This document shows, piece after piece, positions 45,022 through 53,578 of a stretch of 64,000 nt of DNA. Source of the DNA: Streptomyces sp. ISL-94. GTDB taxonomy: Bacteria; Actinomycetota; Actinomycetes; Streptomycetales; Streptomycetaceae. The notes beneath the pieces were generated by a model that saw nothing but the letters and a program-made list of their open reading frames with translations, was not told the DNA's origin and ran no database searches. The first letter of the stretch is position 1. Each line of letters opens with the position of its first letter. Location of the stretch: the NCBI RefSeq assembly GCF_018614075.1, contig NZ_JAGGOZ010000064.1, forward strand, positions 1 to 64,000, read 5' to 3'. The translations under genes and the position numbers were made by a program.

Positions 45022-46731
45022 ATGAGTACCCCGCCGCCCCCCAGCCAGCCGCCGTCCGGCGGCTTCGGCGCGCCGCAGGATCCTCCCCCGGGCGGATTCG
45101 CCCCGCCGGGAGGCTTCGCGCCGCCGCCCCCGACCGGCCCCCCGGCGCCCCCGCAGCAGCCCCCGGCCGCGCCGCCGGCGCCGCCCGCGTACGGCTACCC
45201 GCAACAGCCCGGCACCCAGCCGCCGTTCGGCCCGCCCACCACGCCCATGTACGCCCCGCAGCCCCCGGCCGGCGCCGGCGGCGGCAACAACGACAAGCGC
45301 AACCAGCTGCTGATCGTCGGCGCGGCCCTCCTGGCCATCGTCCTCATCGTCGGCGGCGGCATCTGGTACACCTCGGGCGACGGCGGCAGCGGCGACAACA
45401 AGAACACCGCCGACGGCGGCCCCAGCACCGGCGCCGAAGGCGACAAGCCCAAGGCAGGCACGCCCGGCAGCGAGAAGCCGCCCGCCAACCCGAAGTCGAA
45501 GACCCTCTTCAAGCTGCCCAGCCCGCAGCCGGCCGAGGTCACCTCGGTCGCCGGCTCCTGGCTCACCGACACCACCTACATCAAGTCCGATGTGGCCAAG
45601 GTCGTCGGCTACAACCTCGTCGACGGCGGCAAGAAGTGGGAGCTGCCCTTCCCGGGCGAACTCTGCGGCGCGACCAAGCACATCAGCGACAACAAGACGG
45701 CGGTCCTCTTCAAGGCCTCCATGCCCACGGCCGAGAACAAGTACGTGCAGTGCACCGAGGTCGGCGTCATCGACCTCAACACCGGCAAGCTCGTCTGGTC
45801 CGGCAACGCCAAGGGCGCCACCACCGGCGACAAGCCCGCCTCCTACTACGAGGTGACGATCAGCGGCCAGACCGTCGCCGCCGGCGGCACCTCGGGCGGC
45901 GCCGCCTGGAACCTCGCCGACGGCAAGTCCCTGTGGACGCCCAAGGTCGACGGCGAAGGCTGCTACGACACCGGCTACGCGGGCGGCGAGGCCCTCGCCG
46001 CCATCCGCAAGTGCGGCCGCAGCCCCAACCAGAGCGTGTACGCCCAGGTCCTGGACCCGGCCACCGGCGCGCCCACGGCCTCGTACAAGCTGTCCCCGGG
46101 CATCGACTACGCCGGGATCGTCTCGACGAAGCCGCTGGTCGTCGCTGCCGATGTCGGCCACACCGCCAAGAACGCCACCGGCGTCAGCGACCTCTTCGTC
46201 GTCGACCCGAAGGGCGAGCTGAAGGCCCGCATCCCGCTCGCCTCCGGGAACTTCGCCGGCAAGTGCGCGGCCACCGAGGTCGAGAAGTGCACGGGCATGG
46301 TGGTCGGCGACGGCAAGCTCTACCTGCCGTCCTACGAGCACCAGGGCCAGGCCGCCTCCGGCCGCACCAACGAGCTGCTCTCCTTCGACCTGGAGACCGG
46401 CAAGCAGACCACCGACCGCGCGGACGCGGGCGAGCGGTACACCATGGTCCCGCTGCGCATGGACGGGTCGAACATCATCGCCTACAAGGAGCCCCCGTAC
46501 GACAAGGGCGGCCAGATCGTCAGCATCGACGGCAAGACGATGAAGGAGACCCTCCTCATGGAGAACCCGGCGGACAAGGCGACCCAGCGCGCCGAGACCG
46601 CTTTCTCGCCCGAGTACTCCGAGTACCGCTACCACAACGGCAAGCTCTTCATCTCCCGTACGACGGTGAAGAAGCCGTACTCGGACACCGGTGACCCGGA
46701 GTACCTCTTCGTCTCGTTCACCGCGAGCTGA
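45022..46731 (+). CDS. membrane-anchored PQQ-like beta-propeller protein (copy 2)
   Basis: A 569-aa paralogue of the upstream gene with the same order: Pro/Gly-rich N-terminus (about 90 residues), a helix (LLIVGAALLAIVLIVGGGIWY), an acidic/Gly linker, and a propeller with GYNLVDGGKKW, VIDLNTGKLVW and SFDLETGKQT blades. Paired Cys residues (ELCGATK, KYVQCTE, GEGCYD, KCGR) sit at matching places in both copies, suggesting conserved disulfides. ATG 45022. The tandem copies probably act together. It is closed by a hairpin at 46751. Confidence 0.8.
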   Translation: MSTPPPPSQPPSGGFGAPQDPPPGGFAPPGGFAPPPPTGPPAPPQQPPAAPPAPPAYGYPQQPGTQPPFGPPTTPMYAPQPPAGAGGGNNDKRNQLLIVGAALLAIVLIVGGGIWYTSGDGGSGDNKNTADGGPSTGAEGDKPKAGTPGSEKPPANPKSKTLFKLPSPQPAEVTSVAGSWLTDTTYIKSDVAKVVGYNLVDGGKKWELPFPGELCGATKHISDNKTAVLFKASMPTAENKYVQCTEVGVIDLNTGKLVWSGNAKGATTGDKPASYYEVTISGQTVAAGGTSGGAAWNLADGKSLWTPKVDGEGCYDTGYAGGEALAAIRKCGRSPNQSVYAQVLDPATGAPTASYKLSPGIDYAGIVSTKPLVVAADVGHTAKNATGVSDLFVVDPKGELKARIPLASGNFAGKCAATEVEKCTGMVVGDGKLYLPSYEHQGQAASGRTNELLSFDLETGKQTTDRADAGERYTMVPLRMDGSNIIAYKEPPYDKGGQIVSIDGKTMKETLLMENPADKATQRAETAFSPEYSEYRYHNGKLFISRTTVKKPYSDTGDPEYLFVSFTAS

Positions 46732-46750
46732 GCCCCGCGCACCCCGCACC

Positions 46751-46795
46751 GCGCAGAAGCCCCTGGAAGGTCATTCCTTCCGGGGGCTTCTGCGC
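46751..46795 (+). terminator. hairpin terminator after the beta-propeller pair
   Basis: GCGCAGAAGCCCC pairs with GGGGCTTCTGCGC, extended by a GGAAGG/CCTTCC inner stem with one bulge, 20 bases after the stop. Confidence 0.8.
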
Positions 46796-46864
46796 GGAAC
46801 CCCCGCGCACCGTCGAACAAGCGTGTAGCTTGCCGGGGCAGAAGGGTCGGGGGTGGGTGCCTCA

Positions 46865-47530
46865 ATGGGCGTACGGGTCGTGGTGGTCGACGAGCACCGG
46901 CTGCTGGCCGAGGCGCTCGCCTCTGCCCTGAAACTGCGGGGCCACCGGGTGCTCGCCGCCGCCGCCCCGGCCGGGGGCGCCGCCGAACTGGTCATCAGCC
47001 GCGCCCCGGAGGTCTGCCTGTTCGGCACCGCCACGCCCGCCGAGCCCGGGGTCTTCGAACCGGTCGTCCGGATCAAGCGGGAGCGCCCGCAGACAGCCGT
47101 CGTGGTCCTCGGCCCGGTGCCCAGCCCGCGCGGGATCGCGGCCGCCTTCGCCGCCGGCGCCTCGGGATACGTACGCCACGACGAGCGCATCGAGGGCGTG
47201 GAGCGGGCCCTGGCGAAGGCGCGGGCAGGGGAGGTCGCGATCTCCCCCCAACTGCTGCAAGGGGCCTTCGCGGAGCTTCTGAACCCTGCCGCGCAGCCCG
47301 ACGACGAGGGCAGCCGGCTGCTGCGGCTGCTCACCCCGCGCGAGGTGGAGGTGCTGGTCCGGGTAGCCGAGGGCGAGGACACCCGGCTCATCGCCGCGGG
47401 CATGGAGATCGCGCCGAGCACCGCCCGTACGCACGTGCAGCGGGTGCTGATGAAGCTGGGCGTGGGCTCGCGGCTGGAGGCGGCCGCCCTGGCCGCCCGT
47501 ACCGGCCTGCTGGACCGCGCACAGGACTGA
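46865..47530 (+). CDS. LuxR/NarL-type regulator with an atypical receiver
   Basis: A 221-aa protein from ATG 46865 (a GTG at 46853 is possible). The C-terminal HTH (about 155-221) is typical: LTPREVEVLVRVAEGEDTRLIAAGMEIAPSTARTHVQRVL. The receiver starts VVVVDEHRLLAE, but where the phospho-accepting Asp is expected the sequence is PEVCLFGTATPAEPG, with no Asp, and the conserved Lys near residue 100 is also unclear. It is likely phosphorylation-independent. No kinase gene is adjacent; galE follows. Confidence 0.82.
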   Translation: MGVRVVVVDEHRLLAEALASALKLRGHRVLAAAAPAGGAAELVISRAPEVCLFGTATPAEPGVFEPVVRIKRERPQTAVVVLGPVPSPRGIAAAFAAGASGYVRHDERIEGVERALAKARAGEVAISPQLLQGAFAELLNPAAQPDDEGSRLLRLLTPREVEVLVRVAEGEDTRLIAAGMEIAPSTARTHVQRVLMKLGVGSRLEAAALAARTGLLDRAQD

Positions 47531-47660
47531 CGAGGGCTGACGCAGGACTGACGCAGGGACGGATTGCCGCCGCCGATTTCCCCACGGGCGCGGAATCGGG
47601 TATGCCAGTGGGCGGCATGTGGAGCTCCGCGTGCGTACCCCCGCGAGAGGCAGTAGGCGA

Positions 47661-48635
47661 GTGAGCGAGAGGTCCCACCTCAAGTACCTGGTGACCGGCG
47701 GTGCCGGATACGTCGGCAGCGTGGTCGCCGCCCACCTCCTGGAGGCGGGCCACGAGGTCACCGTCCTGGACGACCTCAGCACCGGCTTCCGCGAAGGCGT
47801 CCCGGCGGGCGCCGCGTTCATCGAGGGCCGGATCCAGGACGCCTCCCGGTACCTGGACCCCTCCTACGACGCGGTGCTGCACTTCGCGGCGTTCTCGCAG
47901 GTCGGCGAGTCCGTGGTGAACCCGGGCAAGTACTGGGAGAACAACGTCGGCGGCACGCTCGCGCTGCTGGCCGCCATGCGCGGGGCGGGGGTGCGCAAGC
48001 TGGTGTTCTCCTCCACCGCCGCCACCTACGGCGAGCCGGCGGAGGGCCTGCTGACCGAGGCCTCGGTGACCGCGCCGACCAACCCGTACGGGGCCTCGAA
48101 GCTGGCCGTGGACCACATGATCGCGGGGGAGTGCGTGGCGCACGGCCTGGCCGCGGTGTCCCTGCGCTACTTCAACGTGGCGGGCGCCTACGGGGAGTTC
48201 GGCGAGCGGCACGCTCCCGAGACCCACCTGATCCCGCTGGTCCTCCAGGTCGCGCTGGGCGAGCGGGAGTCGATCTCGGTGTTCGGCGAGGACTACCCGA
48301 CCCCCGACGGCACCTGCGTACGCGACTACATCCACGTCGCCGACCTGGCGGAGGCGCACCTGGCCGCGCTGGAGGCCGCCACCGCCGGGGAGCACCTGAT
48401 CTGCAACCTGGGCAACGGCAGCGGGTTCTCGGTCCGCGAGGTCGTCGAGACGGTCCGCAAGGTGACGGGCCGGGAGATCCCCGAGGTCGTCGCCCCGCGC
48501 CGGGCCGGCGACCCGGCGACCCTGGTGGCCTCCGCGCGGACGGCTCACGAGCGCCTCGGCTGGACCCCGAGCCGCTCGGACCTCACCGGGATCATCCGGG
48601 ACGCGTGGAACTTCGCGCGGAGGCACGCCTCCTGA
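47661..48635 (+). CDS. galE: UDP-glucose 4-epimerase
   Basis: A 324-aa extended SDR that interconverts UDP-glucose and UDP-galactose. NAD-binding VTGGAGYVGS is at residues 9-18 from GTG 47661, followed by VLDDLSTG, the AVLHFAAFSQVGESV segment, catalytic Ser in VFSSTAATYG, the YGASK Tyr-Lys pair, and the NVAGA and CVRDYIHVADLA motifs. Length is normal. It lies between two LuxR-type regulator genes and is closed by a hairpin; cell-wall or glycoconjugate galactose supply is the usual use. Confidence 0.92.
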   Translation: MSERSHLKYLVTGGAGYVGSVVAAHLLEAGHEVTVLDDLSTGFREGVPAGAAFIEGRIQDASRYLDPSYDAVLHFAAFSQVGESVVNPGKYWENNVGGTLALLAAMRGAGVRKLVFSSTAATYGEPAEGLLTEASVTAPTNPYGASKLAVDHMIAGECVAHGLAAVSLRYFNVAGAYGEFGERHAPETHLIPLVLQVALGERESISVFGEDYPTPDGTCVRDYIHVADLAEAHLAALEAATAGEHLICNLGNGSGFSVREVVETVRKVTGREIPEVVAPRRAGDPATLVASARTAHERLGWTPSRSDLTGIIRDAWNFARRHAS

Positions 48636-48650
48636 GCCACCGCACGTCCC

Positions 48651-48684
48651 GTGCGCCCCTCGCACCCCGGGGGCGGGGGCGCAC
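48651..48684 (+). terminator. hairpin terminator after galE; 48636-49093 otherwise without a gene
   Basis: GTGCGCCCC pairs with GGGGCGCAC. The 458-base gap to the next gene contains this hairpin and presumably the promoter of the regulator; no coding region is supported there. Confidence 0.6.
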
Positions 48685-49093
48685 GTGCGTTCGCCGCACG
48701 CGGGGGCCGGGCGCTGTGCGCGGGCGCCAGGCGTGCACACGCCGGGTGAAACGCTCCCCGTGCAACTGCCCGTGGCACACGCCGGTCCGGAAGCCGCCAT
48801 ACGGACCTTCGGTGCAGTCGAAATCAAGCCATCACAAAGGCCGTTCAGTCCGTCCGGGCCGGAAAATCGCCGGGAAAACTTCTGCTATTCGGCCAACCGC
48901 GAGCCGCACCCGGCCCTACGCTGATGCGTGACACCGGTGGGGGCCGGTGTTGATTCAGGGGTCGAGACAAGTCGGGTACGACGTCCGGTCCGGGGTAGTG
49001 CAGAGATGTCACGGCGGCGGCCGCGGCGGCTGTGGATCACCCGGTCCGGGCGCCGTACCCGCAGCCGTCCGTTCCCCGACCCTTGGGGGTTTT

Positions 49094-49861
49094 GTGGTTC
49101 GTATCCGGGTTCTCGTGGTCGATGATCACCGCATCTTCGCCGAATCTCTCGCAGCCGCGCTCGCGGCCGAGCCGGACGTGGACGTGTCCGCGGCCGGCAG
49201 CGGCCCCGCCGCACTGCGCTGCCTCGAACGCGCGGCGGCCGAGGGCCGCCGCTTCGACGTCATGCTGGTCGACGCCGATCTGGGCGCGCCGGCCGGGGCC
49301 GTGCCCGCGCAGCGGGAGTCGGGGTCCGGGCCGCCACCGCCCGCCTCGGACGGCATCGCACTGGTGGCCGGGGTGCGGGTGTCCCACCCCGGGGTCCGTA
49401 CGGTCGTCCTCGCCGAGCGCGACGACCCCCGCCGGGCCGCCCTCGCGCTCCAGGCGGGAGCCTCGGGCTGGGTGGCGAAGGACTGCTCGCTCTCGCGGCT
49501 GCTCGCCGTCATACGCGGCGTCCTGCGGGAGGAGACCCACCTTCCGCCCGCGCTGCTCACCGGAGTGCTCCGTGAACTGACCGCGGCGCGCAAGCACCGT
49601 ACGGACAGTGAACGGCTCGTCGAGTCGCTCACCCCGCGCGAGCACGAGGTGCTGCGCTGCATGGTGGCGGGGCTGGGCCGCAAGGACGTGGCGGCGCGGC
49701 TGTTCCTGTCCCCGCACACCGTCCGCACCCACATGCAGAACGTGCTGGGCAAGCTCGGGGTGCACTCGACCCTGGCGGCGGTGGCGCTGGCCCGGCGGGC
49801 CGGCGTACGGCCCGCGGACCTAGCCGGGGATGTTGTCGAACGGAGCGGTCAACTGGCGTAG
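49094..49861 (+). CDS. LuxR/NarL-type response regulator
   Basis: A 255-aa response regulator from GTG 49094 (TTGGGGG upstream). The receiver has the acidic pair in VLVVDDHRIF and the phospho-Asp in FDVMLVDADLG; an insertion rich in Pro/Ser/Gly follows, and the conserved Lys is in GWVAKDCSL. The HTH is at the C-terminus (LTPREHEVLRCMVAGLGRKD through HTVRTHMQNVLGKLGV). No kinase gene lies beside it. Its end overlaps the convergent MarR gene by 42 bases. Confidence 0.9.
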   Translation: MVRIRVLVVDDHRIFAESLAAALAAEPDVDVSAAGSGPAALRCLERAAAEGRRFDVMLVDADLGAPAGAVPAQRESGSGPPPPASDGIALVAGVRVSHPGVRTVVLAERDDPRRAALALQAGASGWVAKDCSLSRLLAVIRGVLREETHLPPALLTGVLRELTAARKHRTDSERLVESLTPREHEVLRCMVAGLGRKDVAARLFLSPHTVRTHMQNVLGKLGVHSTLAAVALARRAGVRPADLAGDVVERSGQLA

Positions 49862-50317
49862 CAGCCCGGCGAGATCGCCGCGCTGGTTGCGCGAGAGCTG
49901 GGCGAGGATCGCCCGCTCCTGGGCCAGCAGCCCGGCGAGGGCCTGGTCGGCCCGGTCCCTGCCCTCGGGGGTCAGCCGCACCAGGACCCCGCGGCGGTCG
50001 CTGGGGTCCGGCAGCCGTTCGACGAGGCCCTTCTTGGCCAGCCGGTCGATGCGGTTGGTCATGGTCCCGGAGGTGACAAGGGTCTGGGTCAGCAACTGGC
50101 CGGGGGAGAGCTGGTAGGGCGCGCCGGCGCGGCGCAGGGAGGTCAGCACGTCGAACTCCCACGGCTCCAGGCCGTGCTCGGAAAAGGCGAGCCTGCGGGC
50201 GCGGTCGAGGTGGCGCGCGAGCCTGCTGACGCGGCTCAGCACCTCGAGCGGTTCCACGTCGAGGTCAGGGCGCTCCCGCCGCCATGCCGCCACCAGTCGG
50301 TCGACCTCGTCCTCCAT
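49820..50317 (-). CDS. MarR-family transcriptional regulator
   Basis: A 165-aa dimeric winged-helix repressor. The start is the ATG ending at 50317. The HTH and wing are in LSPGQLLTQTLVTSGTMTNRIDRLAKKGLVER then DPSDRRGVLVRLTPEG, which is the MarR signature. It is divergent from the methyltransferase gene; operator-like palindromes are in the 160-base gap. Effector unknown. The 3' end overlaps the response regulator gene. Confidence 0.92.
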   Translation of the reverse strand: MEDEVDRLVAAWRRERPDLDVEPLEVLSRVSRLARHLDRARRLAFSEHGLEPWEFDVLTSLRRAGAPYQLSPGQLLTQTLVTSGTMTNRIDRLAKKGLVERLPDPSDRRGVLVRLTPEGRDRADQALAGLLAQERAILAQLSRNQRGDLAGLLRQLTAPFDNIPG

Positions 50318-50344
50318 GCCGATCAGTGTAAGGGGTCTGTCGAT

Positions 50345-50398
50345 GTGAAGTCTCTTCACGTAAAGTCTCTTGATCACGAGTATCTTGACGTCGAGATA
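50345..50398. promoter_or_regulatory. MarR-type operators between MarR and methyltransferase genes
   Basis: GTGAAG-tct-CTTCAC at 50345-50359 is a perfect inverted repeat, and TATCTTGACGTCGAGATA at 50381-50398 is a near-perfect 18-bp palindrome of the type bound by MarR proteins. Both lie in an unusually AT-rich strip for this genome, where both promoters must be. Confidence 0.55.
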
Positions 50399-50478
50399 TA
50401 AAGTGTACGACCATGGGGCATGGAGGGGGCCGAGACAGGTTCCGCTTCCGACCGCCCCGCCAGCAGGGAGGCTCGAAC

Positions 50479-51345
50479 ATGCATTCCGATACCGCCCAGG
50501 CCAGGATCCCCACGGCCAGCGTCCTCTCCGACCCCTCCGCACCCACCTGGGACCCCCAGCAGTACCTCCGGCACGCCGGACACCGCACACGCCCCTTTCT
50601 GGACCTCCTGACCCGCATACCCGAACTCCCCACCAGCCCCGGCCGCATCGCCGACCTCGGCTGCGGCCCGGGCAATGTGACCACCCTCCTCGCCGGACGC
50701 TGGCCCACGGCCCGCATCACCGGCTTCGACCTCTCCCCGGACATGCTCCGCCGCGCCGAAGAGGAGTACGCCGGCCCCACCGCCGGGGGCGGCAGCCTCG
50801 ACTTCCGCCACGCGGACCTCGCCGACTGGATGCCCGAGGAGCCCTACGACCTGATCGTCTCCAACGCCGCCCTCCAGTGGGTCCCCAGCCACCCCGGCTC
50901 CTTCCCCGCCTGGATCAACGGCCTGCGCCCCGGCGGCACCTTCGCCTTCCAGATCCCCGGCAACTTCACCGCCCCCAGCCACGCCCTGCTCGCCGAGCTC
51001 TGCGACACACCGCGCTGGCGGACCCGCCTCGCCGGCCACGGCGCCCGCTACGTCCACCACCTCGAAACCGCCGAATACCTCGCCCGGTTCACGGAACTGG
51101 GCTGCGCCGTGGACGTCTGGGAAACCACCTACCACCAGCTGCTGCAGGGCCCCGACCCGGTGCTCGACTGGGTCAAGGGCACCGCCCTGCGGCCCGTACT
51201 GACCGCGCTGGGAGACGACCGGGAAGCCGTGGACGCCTTCCTCGCCGAGTACCGCGACCGGCTGCGCGAGGCCTACCCGCCCGGGCCGCGCGGCACCGTC
51301 TTCCCCTTCCGCCGGATCTTCGCCGTCGCCCGCAAGGAGGCCTGA
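50479..51345 (+). CDS. tam: trans-aconitate 2-methyltransferase-like SAM methyltransferase
   Basis: A 288-aa class I methyltransferase with ATG 50479 preceded by GGGAGG. Motif I is IADLGCGPGN, followed by ITGFDLSPDML, the DLIVSNAALQWV motif typical of Tam, and HPGSFPAWINGLRPGGTFAFQIPG. Tam esterifies trans-aconitate, a by-product of the TCA cycle that inhibits aconitase. The substrate is judged by similarity of motifs only. It is followed at once by a VOC-family gene and probably regulated by the divergent MarR. Confidence 0.8.
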   Translation: MHSDTAQARIPTASVLSDPSAPTWDPQQYLRHAGHRTRPFLDLLTRIPELPTSPGRIADLGCGPGNVTTLLAGRWPTARITGFDLSPDMLRRAEEEYAGPTAGGGSLDFRHADLADWMPEEPYDLIVSNAALQWVPSHPGSFPAWINGLRPGGTFAFQIPGNFTAPSHALLAELCDTPRWRTRLAGHGARYVHHLETAEYLARFTELGCAVDVWETTYHQLLQGPDPVLDWVKGTALRPVLTALGDDREAVDAFLAEYRDRLREAYPPGPRGTVFPFRRIFAVARKEA

Positions 51346-51347
51346 CC

Positions 51348-51743
51348 GTGCTGACCGCCGTAGACCACGTCCAACTCGCCGCGCCGCCCGGGTCGGAGGA
51401 CCGGCTGCGCGCCTACTACACCGATGTCCTGGGCATGACCGAGATCCCCAAACCGGCCGTGCTCGCCGCGCGCGGAGGCTGCTGGTTCGCCGCCGGCCCG
51501 GTGCAGCTGCACCTCGGCGTGGAGGAGGAGTTCCGGCCCGCCCGCAAGGCCCACCCGGGCCTGCGGGTGACCGGCATCGAGGCCTACGCGAGCAGACTGG
51601 AGGAACGCGGGGCCAAGGTCGTCTGGGACGACGCCCTGCCGGGCCACCGCCGCTTCTACTCAGAGGACCCCGTGGGCAACCGGCTCGAATTCCTGGAACG
51701 ACACAGCTTGGAACCGCACAGCGCGGAGCCGCAGGCCGGATGA
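51348..51743 (+). CDS. VOC-family (glyoxalase/bleomycin-resistance fold) protein
   Basis: A 131-aa one-module protein from GTG 51348, two bases after the methyltransferase stop. It has DHVQLAAPPGSEDRLRAYYTDVLGMTEIPKP, a QLHLGVEEEF strand with His and Glu, and DPVGNRLEFLE with the last metal ligand Glu. Metal ligands appear present, so it may be a lyase, isomerase or dioxygenase. Its pairing with the methyltransferase suggests a shared small-acid pathway, which is inference. Confidence 0.88.
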   Translation: MLTAVDHVQLAAPPGSEDRLRAYYTDVLGMTEIPKPAVLAARGGCWFAAGPVQLHLGVEEEFRPARKAHPGLRVTGIEAYASRLEERGAKVVWDDALPGHRRFYSEDPVGNRLEFLERHSLEPHSAEPQAG

Positions 51744-51756
51744 CCCGGCGGCCCCT

Positions 51757-51802
51757 ACGACGGCGCCCCGCCACCGGATCTCCGGTGACGGGGCGCCGTC
51801 GT
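51757..51802. terminator. bidirectional hairpin between VOC and TetR genes
   Basis: ACGACGGCGCCCCG with an inner CACCGG pairs with its complement over a 4-nt loop with one mismatch; it serves both convergent genes. Confidence 0.8.
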
Positions 51803-51835
51803 GGGCACACGCACGCACACACGCGCGTACGGGGT

Positions 51836-52510
51836 TCAGCTCTTGCGGCGGCCCACCAGCTGCGGCTTCGACTCCAGCCCGTCCAGCCCGTGCCAGGCCA
51901 GGTTCACCAGATGCGCGGCGACCTCCGCCTTCTTCGGCCGCCGTACGTCCAGCCACCACTGCCCGGTCAGCGCCACCATCCCCACCAGCGCCTGCGCGTA
52001 CAGCGGGGCCAGCTTCGGATCGAAGCCCCGCGCCTTGAACTCCAGGCCCAGGATGTCCTCGACCTGCGTGGCGATATCGCTGATCAGCGAGGCGAACGTG
52101 CCCGTCGACTGGGCGACCGGGGAATCCCGTACGAGGATCCGGAAACCGTCCGTGTAGGACTCGATGTAGTCCAGCAGCGCGAACGCCGCCTGCTCCAGCA
52201 GCTCCCGCGGATGGCCGGCCGTCAGCGCGCCCGTCACCCCGTCCAGCAGCTGGCGCATCTCCCGGTCCACGACGACCGCGTACAGGCCCTCCTTGCCGCC
52301 GAAGTGCTCGTACACCACCGGCTTGGACACCCCGGCCTTCGCCGCGATCTCCTCCACCGACGTGCCCTCGAAGCCCTTCTCCGCGAACAGGGTCCGGCCG
52401 ATGTCCAGCAGCTGCTGGCGCCGCTCCGCGCCCGTCATCCTCACCCGGCGGCCGCGCCTGGGCTTGTCGCTGCTGGAATTATCGCCGTCGATCGCCACAC
52501 CCCCCATCAT
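51836..52510 (-). CDS. TetR-family regulator coupled to the desaturase
   Basis: A 224-aa regulator. The HTH at residues 30-75 (ERRQQLLDIGRTLFAEKGFEGTSVEEIAAKAGVSKPVVYEHFGGKE) is a standard TetR domain. The ATG ending at 52510 overlaps the desaturase stop as ATGA, which fixes the start and shows coupling. It belongs to the type found next to acyl-CoA desaturase genes in actinobacteria and probably senses a fatty acyl-CoA and controls membrane fluidity. The likely operator is the tandem repeat at 53549-53578 before the operon. Confidence 0.9.
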   Translation of the reverse strand: MMGGVAIDGDNSSSDKPRRGRRVRMTGAERRQQLLDIGRTLFAEKGFEGTSVEEIAAKAGVSKPVVYEHFGGKEGLYAVVVDREMRQLLDGVTGALTAGHPRELLEQAAFALLDYIESYTDGFRILVRDSPVAQSTGTFASLISDIATQVEDILGLEFKARGFDPKLAPLYAQALVGMVALTGQWWLDVRRPKKAEVAAHLVNLAWHGLDGLESKPQLVGRRKS

Positions 52511-53487
52511 GCCGGGTTCGGCTCGTCTTCCCTGCGCCGGGCATCGATGCGGGACGCCGAGGGCCAGCGCACGTCCGTGGCCCAGCCCAGCTGCTCGAAC
52601 CAGCGGATCAGGCGCGCGCTGGAGTCGACCTGGCCGCGCAGCACCCCGTGCCGGGCCGAGGTCGGATCGGCGTGGTGCAGGTTGTGCCAGGACTCACCGC
52701 AGGACAGCACCGCAAGCCACCACACGTTGCCCGAGCGGTCCCGGGACTTGAACGGGCGCTTGCCCACGGCGTGACAGATCGAGTTGATCGACCACGTCAC
52801 GTGGTGCAGCAGCGCGACACGCACCAGCGAACCCCAGAAGAACGCCGTGAACGCGCCCCACCAGGACATCGTCACCAGACCGCCCACCAGCGGCGGGATC
52901 GCCAGCGAAAAGATCGTCCAGAAGACGAAGTCGCGGGAGATGCGGCGGATCGCCGGATCCTTGATCAGGTCCGGGGCGTACTTCTGCTGATCGGTCTGCT
53001 CCTCGTCGAAGAGCCAGCCGATGTGCGCCCACCACAGGCCCTTCATCAGCGCCGGCAGCGTCTCGCCGAACCGCCACGGCGAATGCGGGTCGCCCTCGTG
53101 GTCCGAGTACTTGTGGTGTTTGCGGTGGTCCGCCACCCAGCGCACCAGCGGCCCCTCCACCGCCATCGACCCCATCACGGCGAGGACGATCCGCAGCGGC
53201 CGCTTCGCCTTGAAGGAACCGTGCGTGAAGTAGCGGTGGAAGCCGATGGTGACCCCGTGGCAGGCCAGGAAGTACATGAAGACCATCAGGCCGAGGTCCA
53301 GCCAGCTCACCCCCCAGCCCCAGGCCAGCGGAACCGCCGCCAGCAGCGCCAGGAAGGGAACGGTGATGAACAGCAGAAGGGCGATCTGCTCGACGGACCG
53401 CTTGTTCTCGCCGCCGAGCGTCGCGGTCGGCGTGGACGTATCGGAGGGCGCTGAGGTGCCCTCGATCAAATCGGGACTGGTGGCCAT
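52507..53487 (-). CDS. acyl-CoA desaturase (delta-9 type)
   Basis: A 326-aa di-iron membrane enzyme. The three His boxes are all intact: HRYFTH, HRKHH and HNLHH, and four membrane helices flank them. The segment RWVADHRKHHKYSD and the GESWHNLHHADP motif mark the stearoyl-CoA desaturase family. It introduces a double bond into saturated acyl chains at the membrane. It is the first gene of a two-gene operon with the TetR gene. The 348-base gap upstream (53488-53835) contains its promoter, a tandem operator-like repeat and the ppc leader. Confidence 0.92.
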   Translation of the reverse strand: MATSPDLIEGTSAPSDTSTPTATLGGENKRSVEQIALLLFITVPFLALLAAVPLAWGWGVSWLDLGLMVFMYFLACHGVTIGFHRYFTHGSFKAKRPLRIVLAVMGSMAVEGPLVRWVADHRKHHKYSDHEGDPHSPWRFGETLPALMKGLWWAHIGWLFDEEQTDQQKYAPDLIKDPAIRRISRDFVFWTIFSLAIPPLVGGLVTMSWWGAFTAFFWGSLVRVALLHHVTWSINSICHAVGKRPFKSRDRSGNVWWLAVLSCGESWHNLHHADPTSARHGVLRGQVDSSARLIRWFEQLGWATDVRWPSASRIDARRREDEPNPA

Positions 53488-53548
53488 GAGGGTCCCCTGG
53501 GGAGTGAGAAGGGGGTGGGAAGTCGGCAGGTGCCGCTCGGGTCACGGA

Positions 53549-53578
53549 CCTACGGACCCGTAACCTACGGCATCGTAA
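53549..53578. promoter_or_regulatory. two tandem 15-bp repeats upstream of the desaturase operon
   Basis: Two adjacent copies of CCTACGG-N3-CGTAA (spacers acc and cat). Each has an inner palindrome, TACGG-ac-CCGTA in the first and TACG-N4-CGTA in the second. Placed 62-91 bases before the desaturase start, they fit paired binding of a TetR dimer, most simply the one encoded in the operon. Confidence 0.55.
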
